From contig JAJAYN010000559.1 in NCBI GenBank assembly GCA_026786225.1, forward strand, positions 1 through 7,758: a stretch of DNA of 7,758 nt. The letters are read 5' to 3'. The position numbers were made by a program, and so were the translations under genes. Positions 1-5,052 of the stretch are shown here, piece by piece. Under the pieces are notes generated by a model. It did no database searches, was not told where the DNA came from, and saw only the letters and a list, made by a program, of their open reading frames with translations. This DNA comes from Burkholderiales bacterium. Its GTDB lineage: Bacteria; Pseudomonadota; Gammaproteobacteria; Burkholderiales; Usitatibacteraceae. Within the stretch, counting starts at the first letter, position 1. The number at the start of each line of letters is the position of its first letter.

Positions 1-1
1 G

Positions 2-481
2 CCCACCACCGCGCTGGACGTCTCCATTCAGGCGCAGATCATCACGCTGCTGAAAAAACTCTGTCGCGAACACGGTACCTCGATCATGCTGGTCACGCAT
101 GACATGGGTGTGATCGCCGAAACAGCTGACCGCGTGGCCGTGATGTACGCAGGCCGCATCGCCGAAATCGGGCCCGTTTCCGAGGTTATCCACCATCCGC
201 AGCATCCGTACACCATCGGCCTCATGGGCGCGATTCCAAACGTGGGCGATGAAGTCGAACGGCTCACACAGATTGACGGTGCGATGCCTCGATTGACCGC
301 GATTCCATCCGGCTGCGCATTCAACCCGCGCTGTACGCGCGTGAATGATGTGCCGGACGGCCGCTGCACACGCGAGCGCCCTGGCCTGCTGGACGCGGGA
401 AGAACACAAGCTGCGTGCTGGCTGCATGACAAAAATGTCCGTAGCGTTGCAGGCATACACAAGGAGACCAGCAATGTCTGA
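2..481 (+). CDS. Peptide ABC transporter ATP-binding protein, DppD/OppD type (C-terminal part, 5' end outside window)
   Basis: The visible 159 codons are the C-terminal half of an ABC ATPase that energises di- or oligopeptide uptake at the inner membrane. They open with the D-loop (PTTALDVS), which directly follows Walker B, so the Walker A, signature and Walker B motifs lie upstream of the window. The H-loop is in VTHDMGVIAE, followed by RVAVMYAGRIAEIGP and the HPYT segment typical of this subfamily. The tail has GCAFNPRC, then a third cysteine in DGRC and a fourth in AACW. In related DppD/OppD proteins such cysteines hold a [4Fe-4S] cluster (family knowledge). The TGA stop overlaps the next gene's ATG region by 8 bp, so the two are translationally coupled partners of a heterodimer. 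Whether the substrate is dipeptides, oligopeptides or another small solute cannot be read from this part. Confidence 0.93.
   Translation, partial: PTTALDVSIQAQIITLLKKLCREHGTSIMLVTHDMGVIAETADRVAVMYAGRIAEIGPVSEVIHHPQHPYTIGLMGAIPNVGDEVERLTQIDGAMPRLTAIPSGCAFNPRCTRVNDVPDGRCTRERPGLLDAGRTQAACWLHDKNVRSVAGIHKETSNV
461..466 (+). promoter_or_regulatory. Ribosome-binding site that fixes the start of the DppF/OppF-type gene
   Basis: AAGGAG lies 7 bases before ATG 474 and inside the end of the upstream gene. It supports ATG 474 over the in-frame ATG at 345, which lies within the preceding coding sequence, and it indicates coupled translation across the 8-bp overlap. Confidence 0.85.
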
Positions 482-1493
482 AGCAAAAATTCTCCTCGAT
501 GTCCGCGACGTGGCCCGCGAATTCGATGTCTCCAAGCCTTGGCTGAATCGCGTTCTCGAAGGCCAGCCTGAACAGATTCTCAAAGCGGTGGACGGCATCA
601 GCTTCACCATCAATCGCGGTGAAACGCTCTCGCTGGTCGGTGAATCCGGCTGCGGCAAATCCACCGTGGCGCGCGTCATCTGCGGCCTCTACAAACCTTC
701 ACGCGGCGAAGTAATTTTCGACGGCGTCGATATGGCCAAGGCGCACGGCACCGAGTTGCAGAATCTGCGCAAGCGCTTCCAGATGATTTTCCAGGACCCG
801 TACGCCAGCCTGAACCCACGCTGGCGCGTCGGCAAAATCGTCGCCGAGCCCATCCTCTCGCATAACCTTATTTCAGATCCGGTCGCGCTCAAAAAGCGCG
901 TCGATGAATTGCTGACGCAAGTCGGCCTTTCACCACTGGACGCAGAAAAGTTTCCGCACGAATTTTCCGGCGGACAGCGCCAGCGTATTTCGATTGCGCG
1001 CGCGCTATCGTCGAATCCCGAATTCCTGGTGTGCGATGAGCCGACCTCAGCACTTGACGTATCGGTGCAGGCGCAGATTTTGAATCTGATGAAAGACCTT
1101 CAACGCGAATTCGGCCTCACGTACCTGTTCATCTCGCACAACCTTGCCGTGGTCTCACACATCTCCAACCGCGTCGGCGTGATGTACCTTGGCCGGTTGG
1201 TGGAAGTGGCCGAAACCAAACGCATTTTCCAGCGCCCGCTGCACCCTTACACGCAGATGCTGCAGTCCGCCATTCCCGATCTGAAAATGACCGGCAAACA
1301 ACGCACGCCCGTCGCCGGTGAAGTACCCAATCCTCTCGATCCCCCAACCGGTTGCGCATTCCACCCGCGCTGCCCGCACGCGTTTGAGCGCTGCAAAGTC
1401 GAGCGCCCATCGCTGATCGATCACGAAGACGGCGGCCAGGTCGCGTGCCACGCGGTCGAAGAGAAGCGCATTCCCATTCGCTTGGCGGCTTAG
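474..1493 (+). CDS. Peptide ABC transporter ATP-binding protein, DppF/OppF type
   Basis: A complete 339-residue ATPase, the normal length for DppF/OppF. It is the second nucleotide-binding subunit of a peptide importer and acts on the cytoplasmic face with the preceding ATPase. Visible motifs are Walker A GESGCGKST (56-64), Q-loop Gln107 in FQDPY, signature SGGQRQR (165-171), Walker B FLVCDEP (184-190), the D-loop SALD and H-loop His222 in SHN. The oligopeptide-transporter C-terminal domain follows, with PLHPYT near 255-260 and cysteines at 294, 300, 307 and 325, which fit a [4Fe-4S] ligand set. An upstream in-frame ATG at 345 would add 43 residues. I rejected it because ATG 474 has a strong AAGGAG ribosome-binding site and gives the usual N-terminus. 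It is the last gene of the operon, since only gene-poor sequence follows. Dpp versus Opp specificity is unresolved without the binding protein and permeases. Confidence 0.96.
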   Translation: MSEAKILLDVRDVAREFDVSKPWLNRVLEGQPEQILKAVDGISFTINRGETLSLVGESGCGKSTVARVICGLYKPSRGEVIFDGVDMAKAHGTELQNLRKRFQMIFQDPYASLNPRWRVGKIVAEPILSHNLISDPVALKKRVDELLTQVGLSPLDAEKFPHEFSGGQRQRISIARALSSNPEFLVCDEPTSALDVSVQAQILNLMKDLQREFGLTYLFISHNLAVVSHISNRVGVMYLGRLVEVAETKRIFQRPLHPYTQMLQSAIPDLKMTGKQRTPVAGEVPNPLDPPTGCAFHPRCPHAFERCKVERPSLIDHEDGGQVACHAVEEKRIPIRLAA

Positions 1494-1789
1494 TTTTCAG
1501 CGCATAAAATAGACAAAGTCCTGCATTGGCGAGCCGTTCGGGACCTTTTCTGTCTGCAATGTCCGCCAGTGCTTGTGTTTCACTTTTAATATTTAGCTTT
1601 TGGATGCCTATATTCCAAGATCGTCGCTGCCGCTTTTCGAGTTTTGTTTGTGGGTATTCTGTGTGGCAGCGCAAGTGATGAGCGCTTGTTCACGATGATT
1701 TTTTGTCCGCTAAACCAGGGAATGGTAGGGAGTAGCGCGGGTTGGTAGGCAGATGTGTTTCTCCATATATCGAGTAGAGCGCACCCCCT
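1494..1789. other. AT-richer gene-free gap between peptide transporter and membrane-protein cassettes
   Basis: I see no plausible gene here. Open frames on either strand give Cys/Arg-rich or antisense-like products without family features. Base composition is visibly richer in T than in the transporter genes, for example the T-runs around 1590-1600 and 1699-1706. The only structure I can support is an imperfect hairpin at 1511-1555. If the downstream genes are integron cassettes, the array's left boundary should lie here, but I could not find a convincing attC or attI core site in it. Confidence 0.5.
1511..1555 (+). terminator. Weak imperfect hairpin after the transporter operon, possible terminator
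   Basis: AGACA at 1511-1515 pairs with TGTCT at 1551-1555, and AAA plus GTCC (1516-1522 area) pairs with GGAC plus TTT (1541-1548 area), with small bulges and a loop of about 19 bases. It starts 18 bases after the stop codon. There is no clean U-tract after the stem, so it may only protect the 3' end or be chance. Confidence 0.22.
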
Positions 1790-2347
1790 ATGGCAGTTGT
1801 GATCACATCTCACCGACGGTACTTCCTTGTCGCAGCAATCGTTTCAGCGTTGCTTGCGTTTTACTGCGCGAGTGGTGCGCTGCAGGCTGCGATGCTGTTC
1901 ACCGGCGTAAAGGCCCTCCGAAACTGGAGCCTGTGGACTTCGCTCGCCCTGGTGTTCGCTTCTGCAACGATTGCCTGTGCGTGCGCGTTTCTTCCCGTTC
2001 GTGCTCCCGGCACCTGGGCAAGTCGCCTCTTTGCAGCGCTTTCGCTATTCTTGGGTGTTGCCAGCGCGTGGTCCGTCGCCACCTACGAGGCAGCCGCTGA
2101 TCGTTGTCTTGATTCCGGCGGTAGCTTTAACTACGTAGAAGCTGCCTGTGACCACTTTGCGTCTCAACCCTATATTTCGTTCCTTGCACGCAATGGGCTC
2201 GGTCTCACCACCACGATTTTGTTTGTCTCTGTTGCAGTGTGGTTCATCCACTTGTCTCGTAGGACCGCTAAGTCGGGTGATCGAGTGCGTTCTAATATGG
2301 CGCTCCACACTGACGCGCTGGCGCGCGCCCGTGAGCTAGATCATTAG
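1790..2347 (+). CDS. Small four-helix membrane protein of unknown function, probable integron-cassette gene
   Basis: A 185-residue predicted inner-membrane protein that I do not recognise. Hydrophobic segments lie at about 11-32, 47-70, 77-98 and 134-156. The stretch between helices 3 and 4 carries RCLDSGGSFNY and a second Cys at 120; Cys106 and Cys120 could form a disulfide if the loop is periplasmic. The last 18 residues (SNMALHTDALARARELDH) are hydrophilic and are encoded almost entirely by the attC-like element at 2290-2349, with the TAG stop lying in its right core site. The ATG start has only a weak purine stretch (GAGTAGAG, 1772-1779) upstream. Codon use is less GC-biased and richer in Cys than in the transporter and peptidase genes, which fits acquisition by transfer. 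The next gene starts 16 bases after the stop. Function is unknown; membrane location is the only safe statement. Confidence 0.72.
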   Translation: MAVVITSHRRYFLVAAIVSALLAFYCASGALQAAMLFTGVKALRNWSLWTSLALVFASATIACACAFLPVRAPGTWASRLFAALSLFLGVASAWSVATYEAAADRCLDSGGSFNYVEAACDHFASQPYISFLARNGLGLTTTILFVSVAVWFIHLSRRTAKSGDRVRSNMALHTDALARARELDH

Positions 2348-2349
2348 AC
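2290..2349 (+). mobile_element. attC-like integron recombination site (59-base-element type)
   Basis: This 60-bp imperfect palindrome has the parts of an attC site in the right order and spacing. They are left core R'' TTCTAAT (2290-2296), 5-base spacer, L'' GCTCCAC (2302-2308), a GC-rich central segment containing the palindrome GGCGCGCGCC, L' GTGAGC (2331-2336), 6-base spacer, and right core R' ATTAGAC (2343-2349). L'' pairs with L' except for one extra C, matching the extrahelical base that orients integrase on folded attC. Both cores depart from consensus (AAC to AAT, GTT to ATT) in a way that keeps them complementary. It overlaps the 3' end of the gene at 1790 and lies 14 bases before the next ATG, where cassette junctions occur. 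Whether it still recombines is doubtful because the GTT triplet is altered. Confidence 0.7.
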
Positions 2350-2363
2350 TGCAGAAAGAACTG

Positions 2364-2909
2364 ATGAAACTATCTCCCACCGAAGAGCAGCAACACGAGA
2401 TGCGCCTCGCCTACTATGACGGCGCCCCGGGAATCCTGGTATCCGGCCTCGTTTGGATTGCGGCCGCACTGGTGTGCGATCAGCTCGGGATAAACAAAGC
2501 CGTATGGACGCTGCTCATCGGCGGTGCGTTGATTCATCCGATTGGCATAATTCTTACAAAGGCTGCCGGACGACCCGCGAAGACAAGCAAAGCCAACGCA
2601 CTGAACCAACTTGCGATGGCGTCGACAATTTGGCTGATTCTCTGCTGCGCAATGGCCTATGGCCTTTTCCTCTTAAAGCCAGCGCTATTTTTCCCGGCAA
2701 TGATGGCAACGATTGGAAGTCGCTACCTTATCTTTGCAACTATTTTTGGCAGACCAATTTTCTGGGTGTTGGGAGCGAGCCTTATTGTTGCTGCAAATCT
2801 CGCCTTCTTCTTAGCGGCCCCGCCCGCCTTTGCCGCTGGACTCGGCGGATTGATTGAGGTTCTATTTGCTTTCCTGGTGTTTTCAAAAGTGTCCAAGCCA
2901 GCAGCCTAA
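2364..2909 (+). CDS. Small multi-helix membrane protein, resembles DUF7010 family; probable integron-cassette gene
   Basis: A 181-residue predicted integral membrane protein. A short charged N-terminus (MKLSPTEEQQHEMRLAYYDG) is followed by hydrophobic segments at about 21-39, 45-66, 84-105, 106-126, 131-151 and 154-174, so five or six helices. The opening GAPGILVSGLVW and the overall pattern recall small proteins labelled DUF7010, whose function is not known. That family match is from memory and is not certain. The start has a poor ribosome-binding site (AGAAAG about 6 bases upstream) and sits 14 bases after the attC-like right core. The TAA stop lies inside GCCTAAC (2904-2910), a consensus attC left core. 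The gene is in the same direction as the previous one with a 16-base gap, so they are probably co-transcribed, as in a cassette array. No enzyme or transporter motif is visible. Confidence 0.78.
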   Translation: MKLSPTEEQQHEMRLAYYDGAPGILVSGLVWIAAALVCDQLGINKAVWTLLIGGALIHPIGIILTKAAGRPAKTSKANALNQLAMASTIWLILCCAMAYGLFLLKPALFFPAMMATIGSRYLIFATIFGRPIFWVLGASLIVAANLAFFLAAPPAFAAGLGGLIEVLFAFLVFSKVSKPAA

Positions 2910-2947
2910 CGAATTCGCTCAAGCCGACCCGGCATCGGGGCGTCGGC
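2904..2947 (+). mobile_element. Left half of a second attC-like site, right half decayed
   Basis: GCCTAAC (2904-2910) is a consensus R'' core. GAATTC and then GCTCAAG follow, as in the common AATTCGTTCAAGCCGAC-type attC sites. GCCGAC (2923-2928) pairs perfectly with GTCGGC (2942-2947) around an inner CCG/CGG stem with loop GCAT. The expected L' (CTTGAGC-like) and R' (GTTAGGC-like) are absent; CACGGGGCAATAGTTTC stands where they should be. The site is therefore truncated or strongly mutated on the right and marks the fossil end of the array. Confidence 0.6.
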
Positions 2948-3256
2948 CACGGGGCAATAGTTTCTTTTTAGTTGCATTTAATTTTAAAAGACCTCGTTAC
3001 CTGACCCAAAAATTGGGGTGCAAGTGGACCTACCCGCAAGAATGCGCCTGCAGCGTCAGGGCGGATTTTCGTGGCACCGCCAGCCGCAATTGGCCGCCAA
3101 TCGTTGCTACGCCGCAGCATCGAAATACCTGTCCCTAGCCCTTGACTTGTGTCAATTTGCCATAAAACTCGCTCATCGCTTTGGGCCGACCGACATTTCA
3201 CGAGAAGGTAGACACCCGGAGACACTACTCACACATCAAATTAGAGTGGTTCAGAA
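2948..3256. other. Gene-free gap upstream of the subtilase
   Basis: About 300 bases without a credible gene. Overlapping open frames here, including one from 3018 into the subtilase, give no recognisable product. The first part (2960-2995) is T/A-rich. A short inverted repeat, CCCAA at 3005-3009 and TTGGG at 3013-3017 around three A's, is not followed by a T-run. A possible promoter with an inverted repeat lies at 3142-3168. The rest shows nothing I can name. Confidence 0.5.
3142..3168 (+). promoter_or_regulatory. Possible promoter and operator-like inverted repeat for the subtilase gene
   Basis: TTGACT (3142-3147) matches a -35 box in five of six positions. TAAAAC (3163-3168) is a four-of-six -10 candidate, but the 15-base spacer is short. 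The -35 overlaps a perfect inverted repeat, TTGAC (3142-3146) and GTCAA (3151-3155) around TTGT, which could be a regulator site. The start codon is about 90 bases downstream. Confidence 0.3.
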
Positions 3257-4836
3257 ATGGGATTCAGCAGAATTGTTTTGTCGAAGTTGTCCAGGGCTGT
3301 CTGTGCAAGCATCGGCATTGTCGCCACAAGCGGCATTGGTGCAGCCGTTGCCGCTCCGGCCGATACGACACGCGTTATCGTAGCGTTCCAACCAGGCGCG
3401 GCCTCCCAAGTGCGCGCAGCGGTTGCGGCGGCCAGAGGCCAAATCAAACACGAGATTTTTGGCATGGACGCCTTCGCCGTGGAAGTGCCGACCAACGCCC
3501 TGAATGGTCTGGAGCGTAATCCGAATGTCGAATACGTTGAAGAGGACGCGAAGCGTTATCCCTATTCCGGCACGACTCCTTCGACCGGGTCTCCGTATTT
3601 CGCTGGCCAACTCGTTCCGTACGGCATCAAGATGGTGCAAAGGCTGATCAACTACCAAATGGCGATGGGTTTGCCGGCAACAGGAAGGTTTGCATTATCG
3701 ATTCCGGCTATGACTTGCAGCACGAAGATCTGAACGGCAACAGCGTGACCGGCGAATTCGATTCCGGCACCGGTTGGTGGTACACCGATGAAAATCATCA
3801 CGGCTCGCACGTCGCCGGTACCATTGCCGCGATCAACAATTCCGGCGTCGGCGTGGTGGGCGTGAACTCAAACAAACAGCTCAAGTTGCACATCGTGAAG
3901 GTATTCAATGCCGCAGGCTGGGCGTATTCGTCCACCCTCGCCACTGCAGCCAACAAGTGCGGTGCAGCTGGTGCCAATGTCATCAGCATGTCGCTTGGCG
4001 GCAGCCGCAAGGTAAGAACCGAGGATCGCGCTTTTGCCTCGCTAGCCAGCAATGGCGTCCTGTCGATTGCCGCTGCCGGTAATGACGGCACCGTTGCAGC
4101 GTCCTACCCGGCGGGGTATGCGAGCGTCATGTCGGTGGCAGCAATCGATGAAAACAAACAGTGGGCGACGTTCTCGCAATACAACAGCAAGGTCGAAATC
4201 GCTGCGCCGGGCGTAAACGTGCTCTCCACCGTGCCGATGGGTGCCGGGTCCAAATCAGCGTTGACGGTCGGTAGCACGACTTACGCACCGGGTGGCATGG
4301 ATGGCTCGCCGAAAGTGACGGCTACCGCGCCGCTTGCGGACTTCGGGCTTGGTGATGCCGTCAACAGCGCGGTCGCGGGAAAAGTCTGCCTGATTGCGCG
4401 CGGCACGATCGACTTTGCAACTAAAGTTTCGAACTGCCAGGCGAGTGGTGGAGTTGGCGCGGTTGTGTTTAACAACGTTTCAGGTGGCTTCGGCGCAACG
4501 CTCGGGACCACGGTAACGACGATCCCTTCGGTGACTGCGTCGGATACCGAGGGTGCCGCGATGAAGTTGCAACTTGGCCAAAGTGCTACCGTAGCGGTCA
4601 CATCAACCAATTACGCGTTCTTTGATGGAACGTCGATGGCCACACCGCATGTTTCTGCCGTTGCTGCGTTGGTTTGGAGCTATTTCCCAGCCTGCACCGC
4701 TGCGCAGATTCGCAGCACATTGGGAAAGAGTGCTGAAGATCTTGGCGGCACAGGCCGCGATACCAAGTTTGGCTTTGGTCTGGTGCGCGCACGTGCTGCC
4801 TATGACCGCATCAGCACGCTGGGATGTAACAACTAA
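3257..4836 (+). pseudogene. Secreted S8 subtilisin-like serine protease with PA insert, split by a -1 frameshift
   Basis: The first frame (3257 to about 3640) encodes a signal peptide (residues 1 to about 32, ending GAAVAA) and an I9 propeptide (about 38-100, with FGMDAFAVEVP and VEYVEED). At 3637-3643 the sensible reading moves to the -1 frame and continues to 4836; the first frame runs on only to a stop at 3733. With one base restored the product is 526 residues with a full subtilase triad: Asp149 in IIDSG (codon 3700-3702), His182 in HGSHVAGT (3799-3801) and Ser460 in GTSMATPH (4633-4635), plus oxyanion Asn276 in AAGND. A PA-type domain is inserted at about 335-448. Paired cysteines fit an exported, oxidised protein. 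The start has only a weak AGAG ribosome-binding site. All catalytic parts are intact, so the lesion is either very recent or a sequence error. Confidence 0.9.
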
Positions 4837-4862
4837 CGAACTGACTTACAAATCGCCGCAAA

Positions 4863-4890
4863 GGGAAGGGGCGCTGCGGCGCTCCTTTTC
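4863..4890 (+). terminator. Terminator-like hairpin after the subtilase
   Basis: AAGGGGCGC (4866-4874) pairs with GCGCTCCTT (4879-4887) through nine pairs including one G-T, around a TGCG loop. The stem can extend with two more G-T pairs into the T-run (4886-4889), then CAATTTG follows. It starts 26 bases after the stop codon, which suits an intrinsic terminator, though the T-tract is short. Confidence 0.6.
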
Positions 4891-5022
4891 AATTTGAGTC
4901 AGGCGGCGCGGATGTCAGTCGCTCAAAGGTTGGCCCGCAATGGGCACACCTGGTGAACCGAACTGATCGACACGAGTATCACGACACTAACAGCCGGAAA
5001 TGTAGCAAAATTCGTTGCCGAT

Positions 5023-5034
5023 GCCGCTAGCGGC
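5023..5034. promoter_or_regulatory. Perfect 12-bp palindrome just upstream of the S9 peptidase start
   Basis: GCCGCTAGCGGC is identical to its reverse complement. It ends 8 bases before the AGGA ribosome-binding site (5043-5046) and 18 bases before the ATG. It could be a protein-binding site or a four-pair RNA stem next to the ribosome site. No regulator can be named and it may be chance. Confidence 0.25.
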
Positions 5035-5052
5035 CAATTTTCAGGAACTGCC

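Larger units (their letters stand above)
2344..2947 (+). mobile_element. Probable integron gene cassette carrying one membrane-protein gene (right end uncertain)
   Basis: The unit runs from the crossover point in the right core of the first attC-like site to the second, damaged attC-like site. It has the compact form of a cassette: one gene in the array direction, a start codon 20 bases from the left edge, almost no non-coding DNA, and a stop codon inside the next left core. The true right end cannot be fixed because the second site lacks a recognisable right core. No integrase gene or attI site is in the window, so this could belong to an integrase-less cluster of attC sites. Confidence 0.5.

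Noticed and set aside
345..473. N-terminal extension of the DppF/OppF-type ATPase from the ATG at 345
   Set aside because: It lies inside the preceding coding region, reads as Cys/Arg-rich out-of-frame sequence, and a strong ribosome site directly supports ATG 474.
1129..1674. 181-codon minus-strand open frame
   Set aside because: It is mostly antisense to the ATPase gene, is Arg/Cys/Gly-rich, and shows no family features; it is a shadow of high-GC codon use.
1680..1755. Possible third attC or attI boundary left of the first membrane-protein gene (GCTAAAC and GTTGGTAGG)
   Set aside because: Neither matches the RYYYAAC/GTTRRRY cores properly, and no L''/L' pair with correct spacing lies between them.
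3005..3017. CCCAA/TTGGG hairpin as a terminator of the cassette transcript
   Set aside because: The stem is only five pairs and no T-run follows.
3018..3383. 121-codon plus-strand open frame upstream of and overlapping the subtilase
   Set aside because: The product is not protein-like, it overlaps the signal peptide region of a well-supported gene in another frame, and it has no ribosome site.
3637..3690. Programmed -1 ribosomal frameshifting in the subtilase
   Set aside because: The shift region has CAAAGG but no canonical X-XXY-YYZ slippery heptamer, and I see no strong stem or pseudoknot just downstream; an error or mutation is simpler.
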